Shown piece after piece: positions 13,366 through 25,400 of a stretch of DNA of 64,000 nucleotides. Position 1 is the first letter of the stretch; the number at the start of each line of letters is the position of its first letter. The translations under genes were made by a program, and so were the position numbers. The notes beneath the pieces were generated by a model. The model was not told the origin of the DNA. It searched no databases and worked only from the letters and a program-made list of their open reading frames with translations. Location: positions 5,076,034 to 5,140,033 of the forward strand of contig JACDQD010000006.1 in the NCBI GenBank assembly GCA_019843655.1, given 5' to 3'. This stretch comes from Lethocerus indicus (taxonomy: Eukaryota; Arthropoda; Insecta; Hemiptera; Belostomatidae).

Positions 13366-16300
13366 TCGGTTGGGAAATAACCAGCGCGGCTTTGCGAACT
13401 GATGGTTTAAAATTCGTATAAAAACTTATAAATCTGTTGGGCGACGGACAGAGTGCTGGAGCGCGTAAGCCTCGCAAGTGCCGAGGCTATTTACAATGGG
13501 GCGTCCTCTGAAGAGGTCAATCTAAGCCGGCGTGACAAGTTGGCAAATGGCGTTTGAAAAGGGTTCGAGCGCGGCGAGTGATACGCCGTTGGAGAGGGCG
13601 GCAAAAAAATGCACCACCCCTCATCCTCGGCGGGGGTTAAACACCACTCCAAATATGCGAACCTCATCACATATCAACTGTCCAAAACCTAATAACATTT
13701 CCAACATACAGAATTGAGACCGCGTTAATATTGGACCGAATCGATCACTTTATAGGCCTTTGGAATAAAATTTGAACATAATACTTAAACATTTGCTTAA
13801 TCTGAGTATAATCGATCGCAACTTCCCCCCGCGTTGTAATTTGCATTCCTTGTTCATCATTCGTCGAAATAAAGTCAGTGATTTCCTCCGTGTTTCACTG
13901 ATAGGTTAGCGAGTTGTCACGCGATTGTGATGTAGAAATAATAGTTTTATTACATTGAATTAAATTGAAGCGATTGAAGTGCAGGGAAATTTCGCTCGAT
14001 TGCAATTGTTCAATCAAATGACTAACTAATAGTAACTTGTTGGGCGGTGCGTTCCTCGAAGATTAGTGTTAGAAAACTGCTATTAAATGAGATAGGGTCC
14101 GTGATAGGAGACTATCCCCAAGTACTGTAAAAACACCACATGTGGTTATTACATCGTACATTGTACAAATAATATAAAACCGGTTTATACAGCCGTTATG
14201 ACATTTATACACCGCTGTCGAGTCGATGCATGGGAGATAGAAAGGGGACACAGTGATTTAAGCAGCCCTGAGGATGAAATGACTCCCCCCTCCCGCCCAC
14301 CCAACCGAAGCCATTTCAATAAATCGCGTTTAATCATATTATATATCCCATTTGGGACTAATGTTGCGGGCGTTGTGGCACCGTGGCCCGGGATTAATGA
14401 GGTGTTAGTGGGCGTTAAATTAGTCACGATACACCCGACTCCACGCTATTTGGATTGCGGAACGACGCTTCGGCCCTATTGACAATTCGGGGGTGGCGGC
14501 GGGTCGCGAGGATGGGGCCGGCCGAATACGTTTCGCCGAGTTTGTGTTTGCCAAATATGTTTGGTGGATGTTTAGCTGGCCCCGAGGGGGTCACGGGGGA
14601 GGGGGTGCATTATCCCATCCGAGATGAACAATGGACAGTCGATTGGAGAGGCTATTGAAGAGGGACAATGCTCCCATCCGCCAGCATGGACCGGGGGTAG
14701 GTCATCCCTAGGGATGCCCCCAAGGAATTTTAATTTCTTCCCAGCGTGCGGTGTTATTTAAAAGCGGACGCGGATATTAAGCGGGATTAATTATCACTTC
14801 TATATTACTTCTTTACACTCGAGATATTTTTGGCGTAAAATCACTAGAACAATTATGATGTGGAAGGTCTTTTCCACCCGTGTGGACTCCCAAATTTCAT
14901 TTTCGAGTATATATTGAGAATTGCCTCCGATAAGCTACTGTTTTTGTTCTCGGTTTAAGTTAAACATGAGAACTGAAATTATTTTGATCGGGGATATTTG
15001 GAACTATATCTGGGCCTCAAGTCCTTTTCACGATTATTTTGGACTTGAAAGATAGAAATAATAAGTATTTATGTTCAATACTATATACATATTATAAGAG
15101 CAGAGGTTGAAGAAATCAGAACCATGCCGTGTCGATCTATGAAATTTTCGCTCCCGAAACACGGATTTCCGAGAGGATATTCGCCAATCCGTACCGAGGG
15201 AATTCCTATAACATAGTCCAAGCCAGAGACGCATTAATAAATAAGCGTACAGAGGATTGTATTCGTGTGTAGAACGTCAGGTGGTTGAAAGCGACTGCGT
15301 TCACACATTCCGGGCCTTAGTGGGGCCGTGAATAAATTACAAATTGTACGAAATTGATGCCGAGGCATGTCTGGTCATACCGAATGAAGTCTGGCTGTTC
15401 GATTACAGCCAGTGACTAACAACGAGTGTTGTGGTACTGAAGGTACACCTACATATGTGCACTCGTCTCAGATACGTTACACCAAAATAATGTCTAGTAG
15501 TAGATACACTATCTATTACTCAGTTACTCAGTTCATCTCATTATTTTACGAATTGCAGTGAATTTGCCTGAATTTAACCTGATGCTAGAAATCTATGTGT
15601 CTCGTATGTTGTAGTTATAACTAGGAATAATTTCTGTACATTTCTTTCTCCCTACAATCCGTGCTCTTAGTGCCTTTTAATGAACTGGAAAAGTGCTGGG
15701 AACTAGGGCCTTATTCCTGATGTTTCAATCATATTCGTTCTTGCCCTCGTTTGTCAGGGTTGATTTATGTCAGAATTGACTTTATGAATGGGAAACTGAC
15801 CTGTTCCCGTCGGTAGTATTGGGGGTGAAACAGGGAAGCGATTGGTGCGTGTATGTGTGTGTGTTTTTGCCCCCAAGGAGATATATTGGCCCTCTGTTTT
15901 TACAGCCGCTCCCCTTTCTCCGCTGCCGTATTTTTTTCTTTTTCGGCGGGGTGATTCCACCCCACTTGGAACCGGCCCTCGGGCTACCCAACTCAATGTG
16001 TCTTCCAGCCTTAACACCGAAGAGAAGTGATTCATTCCGGTATATTTTATGAGCCGGCATTCCACGACACAAAGGTTTAGAATTTTAATGGTTTTATCCC
16101 GCCTAATTTCTATATACGAAGTATAAGATACCTGCATTTCGGCCCGGCCAACTAATACGAATTAGACATTATTGGCTAACCCTAACACCCATATGCGTAA
16201 CCATAACCATTAAAATATGCGCGTAACCATCAATTTTCTCTGGGTCAATTGCAAAATTTGGATACATTGTGCATTGTACTCATCTGCGTTATTATACTTT

Positions 16301-16440
16301 ATGTCAATCGGATATGCTTCCGATTCAATTGTGCGTGAAAATGCAGCGAACGAAAATATATCATAAGAGTCGCAGGGTACAAGAAAAAACAGTACCCTTA
16401 TATATCTGAATTTTGTGGCCTCACCTAAATACTGAAATTA
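13366..16440. other. Unique noncoding DNA, no gene recognised
   Basis: No gene is recognisable. A G+C-rich patch lies at about 14480-14720. A small GT-rich run (GTGTATGTGTGTGTG) is at about 15847-15862. Overlapping frames around 15754-16137 on both strands show no family resemblance. Confidence 0.7.
16174..16231 (+). repeat. Degenerate short tandem repeat built on TAACC
   Basis: The words TAACCCTAACACCC, ATATGCGTAACCAT, AACCAT and ATATGCGCGTAACCAT follow one another, giving about two copies of a 16-25-bp unit with internal TAACC. It is far too degenerate to be telomeric sequence. It is probably local slippage. Confidence 0.4.
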
Positions 16441-16470
16441 AATTAATACGTCTTTCTGTTTCAGGTGAGT
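16427..16470 (+). promoter_or_regulatory. Candidate recursive splice site 1 (3' splice site fused to 5' splice site)
   Basis: The sequence reads, in order, a branch-like ATACTGAAA (16429-16437) and TTAAT (16444-16448), then a pyrimidine tract with TCTTTCTGTTTCAG ending at 16464, then immediately GTGAGT (16465-16470). A complete acceptor joined to a complete donor with no exon between them is the defining layout of a recursive splice (ratchet) site in long introns. Splicing to the acceptor regenerates a donor, which is then spliced onward. The same 15-mer TGTTTCAGGTGAGTC occurs at the second site near 52541. A + strand host gene with a very long intron is implied but its exons are not in the window. 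The alternative is a chance fusion. Confidence 0.55.
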
Positions 16471-16506
16471 CTCAATTTACACTGCCATGTCTCGGATAGG
16501 ACAGTA
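16465..16506 (+). other. Candidate recursive-splice exon (42 nt)
   Basis: The fused site at 16464/16465 is followed 42 nt later by a strong donor, GTA|GTAAGTAC (GT at 16507-16508). Known recursive sites are often followed by such a second donor. It allows transient exon definition, after which the regenerated upstream donor is normally used and the short exon is removed. The 42 nt are open in the frame starting GTG and closed in the other two (TGA and TAG). The length is a multiple of three. If it were retained it would add 14 codons or a premature stop, depending on phase. Confidence 0.45.
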
Positions 16507-16508
16507 GT

Positions 16509-18750
16509 AAGTACAGACCTTATATTTGCCGATGGTTTTTAATTCAAAATTTAAATCATTCTATTACGTTGATGATACTGAAAATAGTAACCGCGATCAC
16601 TTAAATTTTTTTGGGAAATGTAATTTGAGTCTACTTCGTGCATATTTGCATCTCTAGATTGGTTGTAGCACAAAGTGTATTAACACTTTTTGAATAATGT
16701 CAAAGCCTATAGCTTGGAAATTCTCTTAGTATTGAGACAAATGCAGATTTTCATTGAATTACTTCTACAATATATTTTTTTTATAGGTGTAACTAATTTT
16801 ACTGAGTGATATTATTCAAAGTCGGTCAATTTGAATGCGCTATTTCATTTAGGGCTGAAAGCTAAAAACTTGCCTTCAGCACCTTTGGTAATCCGCTCTT
16901 AGCGTCGTTTGCAGGCTTCTTGTTCTCAGGAGGAACAATAGCCCTCCCCCCCCTGCGTTCCCATCCCACTCCATTTCTCCGTGGGGATCCAAACTGGATA
17001 GAAGTAAGATTACACAGGGGGATAGAGGGGCAAAAACCTTTTGCATCCCCGCTGTATATGAAGATTATTCACCCCGGCTCCTTGAAGTCCCGATACGGGG
17101 GTTCGATGTCGCTCGCCTACCGCCATCCGCTCCGATAAATAATTGAAAAGCAAATTATTCAGAGGGCGCGCCACCCTCAACCCTTCCCGCGGATCGATCC
17201 CAACCTTCCCCCCCACAAGAATGCCGACTTCCGGTCGACGCCCGGAATTAAAACGCGTTCCGTGAACCTGACACTGGAATAGTTCACCTGAACTGGACCG
17301 CACGTTAATATCCAAAATTATTTATCCAGGCCAAAGCTAAAATATTTTCTCTTATTCGCCAACGTGTTGCCCATGCGAGACGCCGCACATAATTACACTA
17401 CCGTTTGAATGTTTTATGCTGTCAGAGCAACCGAATGTAATTTACCGCAGTATAAAACAGTGATGTTTCAGAACGTGGTTATTATTAAAAATTATTTTCA
17501 TTTTTTACACTTACTGTCCGTAAAAATACGACAATAAAGCAAGAAGCTTACTTGATATGAAGCTTGTTGATTCATTTTTGCACACGATATTTTTCTCCTA
17601 GAACTGCGCAGTGATGTACCAACTCGACGATATACGCTGTTTCATGTCCTCCAGTTTTGTTAAGAAATGCACTTAAGTTCGTCTCAGAGTTATAAATTAC
17701 AATATAAACTACGACAACCTGTTATCCTATCGTTCCCCGACTGTTTTATTTATATTCGATCTCCAAACAGAAGTTGGGGCCCTCGCCCAGGGTAAGAGGT
17801 AGACTTCCCACTCCGGATCAAAGATATAACTCAATATTTTCCCTAACTTCGCAACGCCCCAGCCCTCGTCCAAAAAGGCGGCTCAAGTGCAGTGTAATCG
17901 AATAAACTGCTTTTTGTAACCGGGTATAGATTGCCGCCGGTCTCCCCAAAGACGCTCCCTCCTCGTCGGAGAGGGAACGAGGTAATTTAATAAAGTGCTT
18001 CCAAAATCTGGACATTTTCTTGCCCCCCCTCCTGTCAAATCCAGTTTTGATTAGTTCAATTCGGATTTCATATTGGTCTATAAAGAAAAAACATCTTGTT
18101 CCGTTTAGAAATGTCCAACACGTTTTCATTTGCGTTTTGAAGGTCGGGCTACTCGAGCTTAACAGATTTTTATTCAGTCAAAAAATCTGTTCAAAATGAT
18201 AAAGAGCAAAAATAAATACAAAGAGGAACGGAACCTAAAAGAACAATAATATAATGCTACAAACAAAATTCTCATATTTGGTTCTTTTTATGCCTAATTT
18301 TTGTGGGTGGGCCCCACTTAGTATTTCTGTCCACTTGAGTGTCACGGGTGTCTAGATTTTTTAGGCCGAATTTATTCGTTACCTTCTGAACAAATATATC
18401 GTTTCAATATATTCGATATGGTATGGGCAGGAATTTGAATTTTTATTAATGGATACTAAGTATTTTTGTTACTCTAGTTTTACCTGCATTTGTCATTTTT
18501 CCGTATTGTATAAATCAGTTATTGTATTTTAATTGATGTACTCCATTTCCATTGGAATACTTCCATTAGCTAATTAAAGCTATTAACTATTGAATTATCC
18601 GGATGGAACATTTGTCCTTTGGATGCTGCAGTGGTGACTTAATTTTGAAAACGGTGCAGGCTGACACGGCCTGAGAAACCGTATCCGTGCCGGGTGCACG
18701 GTTTCAATTATTTAAGGTCCGCGAACAATTTCAAAAGGAGCGTAACTGAA
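16509..18750. other. Unique noncoding DNA, no gene recognised
   Basis: I see no gene. The segment 16930-17300 is somewhat G+C-rich, with short C and G runs and overlapping frames on both strands. The rest is A+T-leaning. No exon-like unit with matched acceptor and donor was found after the 42-nt candidate. Confidence 0.7.
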
Positions 18751-18840
18751 GTGGGGTCGGTAATCAATGGGGTGGTCGGGCTGGGGGCCGGTGTTAGGGG
18801 TGTAGGAAGATGTTGGGGTAGGTCGCGGGTAGGTTGGGGA
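18751..18840 (+). other. G-rich block with potential G-quadruplex
   Basis: Runs of three or more G occur repeatedly on the + strand. A four-run motif spans 18769-18800: G4, 5 nt, G3, 2 nt, G5, 9 nt, G4. More G runs follow at about 18815, 18827 and 18835. The 9-nt loop is long, so a quadruplex is possible but not assured. Confidence 0.5.
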
Positions 18841-19021
18841 TGAAGCCCCGCCGCTAGCACACCCTACTGCAGGCGTTTAATCAATAGGGGGGTGGGTGGG
18901 TGGCCCCACGCCGCTCCGGTACAATCTTACTAGAAAATATCACCCTCGGGTACCGAGCCAAATTAATACGGTTGATGTTCATCAAAGCACAAACTGAAAG
19001 GGAATTGATCTGTAGAAAAAT

Positions 19022-19358
19022 TATTTGATATATTTCGTGCGCTTTTGTCCCATCTCGCTGGTTTGGTCTTTTGCTAGACCGGTTTCGGCTGCTCGCCATC
19101 TTCAGTAGCGGTGTTAGTCACTGTTGGCACTTTGGATGTTTTTCGGGCATCCTCACTGCACTGTCACTGTCACGTGTACTGTGGAACTTGTACAAAACAG
19201 TATGTTAAAAAAATTATTTCCATGAAGAAACACAATGTTAACCTGACAAAGTCAGCTATGTTGATAACATCGTCGAGATGCGAGAAAATTATGGTTAAAG
19301 CACCAATAAAATTTGATTTCTGAAATCTTTTCTTTGGGAATTTTAATGCCTATTTGAT
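19022..19358 (-). mobile_element. Dispersed repeat with hammerhead-like motif, copy 2, possibly within a ~320-bp insertion
   Basis: Positions 19029-19150 align with 28360-28490, including the near-identical stretches 19056-19090 and 19098-19140. On the minus strand the copy contains CTGAAGA and GAAACC. Complementary arms pair CGCT 19056-59 with AGCG 19107-10, GGTCT 19065-69 with AGACC 19076-80, and GGC 19087-89 with GCC 19095-97. Together they form the three-way junction layout of a hammerhead. The 8-mer TATTTGAT sits exactly at the left edge (19022-19029) and again at 19351-19358, so the whole 19030-19350 interval may be an insertion with a target-site duplication. Similarity to the 28-kb copy ends near 19150, so the right boundary is uncertain. 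No coding capacity is seen. Confidence 0.5.
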
Positions 19359-20342
19359 GACAAGAAGATATTAAGATTTACACAGCATAGTTCCAGCAAT
19401 ATTTAAATATTTAGGCAACAATTTTTAACATCTCCTGAAATATGTGTAATCATTTTTCCAGGAAAATATATTTCTCGTGTACTAAATTGCAAGCATCTAA
19501 TAATTGACATTATTATCAGGAGAATAGTTATCTGTCAGCTATAAACAGTATGGCAGAACACAATTCGCGTTACCTTCCAGTGGAAATTACTTAACGCGTA
19601 CGAGTTGCGTAATCAGTTTTGGAGAATGGGTTCTTGCATTATTAAATTTCGACATTGGCTCAATTAAATTAACTGGCTAATTTGAAAGTTTACGAAATGT
19701 CCAGAGCCGGTCCGCTTACGCCCCAAGGTCGAATATTGTACGCGCTGCCGGCGGTACTGCTACGGGGAGAAGACGAAAGTCGTTTCTGAGTTTGAAAAGA
19801 GTTCGTGCCGAATGATTATTAAGGTCTCCCGGTTATTATTATGTACTGTCGGTCCGATTACACGAGTGCTAATTGCGGCCAATTTACGCGCGGGGTTTTT
19901 CAATTTTTTTTTATATATAAATTTAGATCTGGAGCCAAGTTGAAATATAATCGATACCCGTCAATCTTTCGATCGGTTGACGGGCGGTATTACATACAAG
20001 GTGGCCGATTAAGAAGGCCACGCTTCAGCCCGGGGGGGACAGCCAAAATACACCGGCATTTCCTGTCGCCTCGTGTTTTTTAAGGACTATATTTAGAGAA
20101 ATAATTATTCGTTCGAAGCCCGTAGTTAAAATGATATCTATGGCAAGAGAAAAGATTATGAATCAAAATAATTAAAGTTAAACAATGTATCTCACTATTT
20201 GTTCTTCATATACGCGGCACAAGCTAGCAGAGAGACCTGAATTTCAAGTCGTGTTTTCGATTCATTGGGCCGTAGTGAAAGGCTTATGGTGAAGCGGGGG
20301 GAGGGTCGACCTCCGAATGGCGGGTTCGGATACCAACAAAGG

Positions 20343-20380
20343 GTAAGCGTAACAATTAGGTCCTTTTTTTTTATTTTCAG
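20343..20380 (+). other. Intron-like 38-nt module (GTAAGC ... TTTTATTTTCAG)
   Basis: A donor-like GG|GTAAGC at 20343 is followed by GTAAC, then a T-rich tract ending in TTTTCAG at 20380. This gives an intron-shaped unit of 38 nt. It resembles the 40-nt module at 6377-6416 in layout and size. Flanking sequence shows no coding signature, so it may be an isolated acceptor with a chance upstream donor word. Confidence 0.2.
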
Positions 20381-22119
20381 AGCCAGTTTATAAGTGCCAA
20401 CTTCAAGTTCTCATGTCCCATGACCCTCTCTCCCCCCCTTTAACACGTGTCATCCCATGGTGATGACACTGTTTACTGCCGGATGGCAAGTTTTTGCGAT
20501 TTTACTTTTGGCATCGGATCGTATATGATTTGTGAGTTTCGGTTTCGCAATCGGTCACCGTAACTGGTCCCGGCGCTTTGACCCAGTCGGTGTGGGCGTT
20601 TTTGTGCGAGCTTTTAGTTGTTTTTTTCTCTCGTCCGTCATTCCTTCCCCTTTGTACGCCTTTTATTTTTTCATTTGCCGGTTGCGCAACGCTGCGTAAA
20701 AGAAACTGGGGGTAGGGGGAGAGGTTTCAACGGGCACGCGAGCCTCGATTGTTCCGATACGCCCTCTGAAAATGGAAAACGAAGGAACGTGTCACCGGGT
20801 TCTCGGAAAGTTTCTCTATTACGTATTAAAAAAAAATCTGTTAAAATATTATGGAACGACACTTTAAATCGACTCTATTGAAACCACTTATTGGGGTAAG
20901 AAAAATGTGAAATATACTGTCCTTATGCGAATGAATCTTTGATTTCGGAATACCGTACGAAAAAATCTCGGGATGCATTTCATGTATACACCGTTAACTT
21001 CAATATGATTACTCCCAATTAGTATTTTGCAGCATTGTTTTTACCGAGATTGGACGTCCCCAAAGTATTTTGGGACTGATATGTTTTTTATTTTATTATT
21101 AAATTATAATTATAATTAAAAAAACTGCCTAAAACAGACAGCTATTATAGACGACTCGTTTAATCACTTTTGAATAACTGCCTTGGACCAATAAATCATT
21201 CGTTTCAAATTTTCCCCTAAGGGAAATTCCGCGTTAAACACGGAACTCACGATACTAAATGTTTTTCTTTCTGTTTTACCTGGACGAGGTTAAGAGGAAT
21301 AGCCGTTTTTAAATAAATTGTATTTGACTTCCATCATTCCGTCGTCAGGCATCCTGTAAATGGGAATCGTCGATTGTGTAATATGCGAAGGACGAGGCAT
21401 TACCTCAGCGCCGGGAAAAGCGGAATTAGAAATAATAACAATAAAATATAAGTTTATAATTTGATCGGAGCCGATTAAACTGGCAAGGAGCGAGGTATGA
21501 TGAACAAAAACGTTGTGTTTATACAAGAATAGAAATACACGGCACTTCCTCTCACTTCAACTATTGTATTTATCCTTGAATATACCAAGTTTAATATTCC
21601 TTACAACTTGCTTCCAAAATAGTCCTGTTCCCTAACCAATAAAGTTAGGTGAGAATATAGATCTAAAACTTCTTTCAGACGAGTTACTTTTAGGATTTTT
21701 ATGATAATTTTATGTGAAAAAATGTCTTAAATCAGCAGGTCCTCAATCTACGGGTCGTAGAATTGCCAAAGATTGAAAAATTCCGTCCGAACATTAAGGC
21801 ATTGATAATGATCACTTTTGAGAATTAACCTTATACCTCGAAGACTGTCTTAAACCAGATTTTTAAATTACAAATGAGGAGCATAACAGGTTTAAGGAAC
21901 TAAAAGAAAAATCGCCCAATAGCGCTTAGATTGATTTAGTTCTGCGTATTCTACGAAAAAGAAGTTTTAACGAAGTGAAAACTTGGCTCGGATCTCATCC
22001 GTGCGTTCGAGCACGGAGGGTTTAAGACACGACAAAACGCTCTTTCTTCTAATTAAATTCAGAGCCGAGCCGCTTGTCGATTTAGAGTGGAGTGGTGTGT
22101 TCGGGAGCCTTGTACTGTC

Positions 22120-22137
22120 TGTGTGTGTGTGTGTGTG
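22120..22137. repeat. (GT)n microsatellite
   Basis: This is an uninterrupted GT run of about nine units following CTGTCT. It is a simple sequence repeat. Confidence 0.9.
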
Positions 22138-22320
22138 GCGGTTGTGCAATTTCATAAAGAGAGAATGCCGTTTTCCCAGTTCCTTCCAACTTTCGCTTTC
22201 CGTACCCAGAAGTACAGACCAGTTCGCGGGCCGCCGCCAAACGTGAAATGGACATAACTTAGCGCGGTACAACTTATTTGTTATTCCCTCTAAAAAAAAA
22301 ACTCGCAGAGGAAAAAAGCT

Positions 22321-22430
22321 CGCTCCGTGGATGCCCGCCAGGAGCGTGACTGGAATTCGAAATTAATCCGGGTGACTTAATTGCGAGTGTCTTTTTGAGA
22401 GGAAGGCTTGAAAATTATATCCACGGAGCG
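22321..22430. repeat. 110-bp inverted repeat with perfect 12-bp arms
   Basis: The left arm CGCTCCGTGGAT (22321-22332) is the exact reverse complement of ATCCACGGAGCG at 22419-22430, with an 86-bp spacer. The spacer contains a further small hairpin, CCAG/CTGG, near 22339-22352. The arms could be the ends of a very small non-autonomous transposon or the base of an RNA hairpin. No flanking duplication is evident that would settle it. Confidence 0.55.
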
Positions 22431-25400
22431 TTTAGAAATTAACGCAGGAGTTGAACTTCCCCACTCTAAAAGGAGCGTATTAATAACCTTAAAAGGCGAT
22501 TGTGGTGAACTTGTGTTGAAGTAAAAAAGGAAATAACGTTTTCTGAACATTCTCCGTCTCCCCTAAACCATGTGTGCTATCATATGTTGCCCTAATATAC
22601 AAATCTTATACTAGTTGTCTTATACACGTGTACTAAGTTTACTTAAGATCCCCGTTCGGAGACCCACGAGTACTTCAAAGAACTCAAAGTTTATCTAATG
22701 CTTCTTTATCAATACAATTATTAACGTTATAATTTGTAATGGTTTTATAATGTATCCTTACTCCTACACTTTTGGGTTTCTACATTAATTAAAATATTGA
22801 CAGTAATATCCTCCTATATTTTACTGTTCCATGCTGTTCCGTGTTGTTTCTCTCCTGAACTAATCATGAGGCTAATAGCGTACTGAAAAGTAATTCACGC
22901 GAGTGTGAACTTTCCAAATTAACCGATAAGGTCCGGAATTACTTGTAATTCACGGAGTTTGCAATCGGGCCTGCCGATCACACGGTACAAGTTTCTGTTT
23001 GCGCGGTACTGCAGTTTGTCCGCTGTACTCTCAATAAGGGAGCGTTCACCTTGAGAATGTCCTGGACGGCCTGTACTGATACGTGCCTTATCGAGGCGCA
23101 GCGCCACAGTACGGGAGGACATTTACGCCTCAATCGAAGGTTGAGTCATTCCGACTTAGCTCTGAGACGGAGCTTGCGGTCTCCGTCCGCAAAGATATTT
23201 TTCAAACCGCGGTATTTAACACCGCCTTTGTCGCCGGGTTTCCAAAGCGTTTGACATTGTTTCAAACTCTACAGACTTATTATAAATTCCTGTCTACGAA
23301 TATATATCGGGTAATTACACTATTTGCCCCGCTTTAAGCGCTTTTACACGAGGTAAACACATTACATAACGTTAACTCAAGCAACAAAAATAATGTGTAA
23401 TGCTTATTATCCAAGATTTATTGGCCTGAATCCACTCGGAGGTCAATCTCTGTAGACTTTTATACATATTAAAAATCAAACAACTTCACGTTAATATAAA
23501 CAATTCTCCCGTCATTGCCTTTTCGTATTATTGAGAGTATGACTGGGTTTAGTAATAGAATAACTGACACAAACGACGGTACAGACAGGATTCTGCATTG
23601 CACCAATTCACTGACCCGGTGCTATTGACTGTGGCGAGAAACCGAAGTAGGCATACCGAATCGGCGTGTTAGGACAGAAAATCCAGTCACGATTTTCCAA
23701 ACCTTCGCAGACTACAAAATGGTTATTTAAAATATTTTTAGCCTTTTTTATGATTTATAACACGAATAAGAAGTTATTAGGTCCTATATTCGCCTATATA
23801 TATCTCGCCTTCATCAAATTTTCAAAGTTTCGTAACGGTGGAAATTCAAACAGCCTCACAAAACTGTTGGAGGTAGTGTTTATGTAGTTCAAAACGTCCC
23901 CCGATAATTCAATGGATCGTGAAATTTTTTTTCACTCTTTTATTGTTACGACTGTAAAATTATACAAGCAACATTTATATAGGCACTAGCTACAATAATC
24001 AACAATTAGAGGAGAAACCCACTGGTTCCCCCCCTTTTTTTTATTACTTTTTTATTTGTTAAATTTTATTTATTTAAACATTTAGGTCGCGTGGCCACTT
24101 CCTTTTCAGGCGTCTGTAAGAAACGTTTGGGATGTCGGGAGATAGTAGGGTTTGGACTAGTGATCGTGAAATTTAATATAATTTATTTGAAATGTGGATC
24201 CGCCGGGTGCAGCTGCAAATTTTCATGTCGCCTATCCGGGTTATTTGCATGCCGTGCGCGGTGACCCCCCCGTACTCCGTACAAAATAGTTAATTAAGAG
24301 AACCGGCTACCGAATGTAAGGGAAGTCGTCGAGGGCACTGGATGTTTTATTCAGCGAGGGAGGGTTCAGTGAGTCGAGTTCGGGTCTCTCTTTACATCTG
24401 GGTCAGAGACCGGTTTGTTGAGTCACCGGACACTCTCCTTCTGACCCGACGCTGTCCAAATTTAGCAGCCTACCCTCTCACAACTCTGTATTAATCCGCG
24501 ATTTTTATTTTCTATTTGCTGAACATCGATTCCCTCTCCGGCGTCGTCCTTTTCTACACCGGTTTCAGTCAGTAGCTCTTTCGTTAGTACAGCGCATTCT
24601 GCAATTATTTTACACGCTTTGACGCTCGGAATTATTTTCATTTTCTCTACCCTGCCTGCGTATTCAAATAGAACTAGTGCAAAAATTATCATTGATGTCA
24701 CGCCTCTTTAAATATAAACCGGTATAGGTTAAAACCGGATGCTTCCCGTTTGACTGTCCCCCCTGTAACCGGTTTCTGAAATAACACAATCGAAAATTAT
24801 GTTGTCACAGAGTGTCACGCTATCGAATATATCTGGCCCGCTGTCGAAATCAGCCGAGTGTCGGCCGTTTCCTGTTTTTGAAACGGAAAATTAAATAATA
24901 TCGAAATTTCTTCTATCTGCCCTGCTTTTAATAGTGTCCTGTTACCGGAAACTGTTAACTGAAAACGTAATTGATGTTGGCGAGTGTTGGTTAAAACTCG
25001 ATTGTGTACCGAGTGCTGGAGTGTAAGGCCCGACCTTACCCAACTGGCAGGATGTTGCGACGCAAGCCCGGAGCGTCGACCCCCCCACCGTCGCCCCCGC
25101 CCCTCTAACCCCCTATTTGCGTTCGGCTTAGTTTTCATTCTTTTGTTCTCCGAGGGGCTTTTTTTTCTCCTTCACGAAGTCCTGCGGTTTCGCAGGGCCG
25201 TCTCGAATTGCACACAGTGGGGGCCCCGACCTTTTGAGCGGCGTCGGCTCAATTTTGCGCTCTTCTACGCCGACGGAGTAAATTACTCTTCCGGCAAGTT
25301 CTTTCTTGCGGAAGGAGCGCTGATTTATGGACGTGTTCTTGGACGCCTTTCTCACGGTACACAACGCTGTGGTCTTAACAGCCGTGAGATTCCGAAAAAT

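Larger units (their letters stand above)
19359..22320. other. Unique noncoding DNA, no gene recognised
   Basis: There is no recognisable gene. An intron-like module lies at 20343-20380 and is listed separately. Reading frames near 20618-20881 and 21967-22272 overlap on both strands and look incidental. A (GT)n run of about 18 bp lies at 22120-22137. Confidence 0.7.

Noticed and set aside
16174..16231. TAACC-rich stretch resembling interstitial telomeric repeats
   Set aside because: Units are irregular and mixed with unrelated sequence, with no run of consecutive TTAGG or TTAGGG units.
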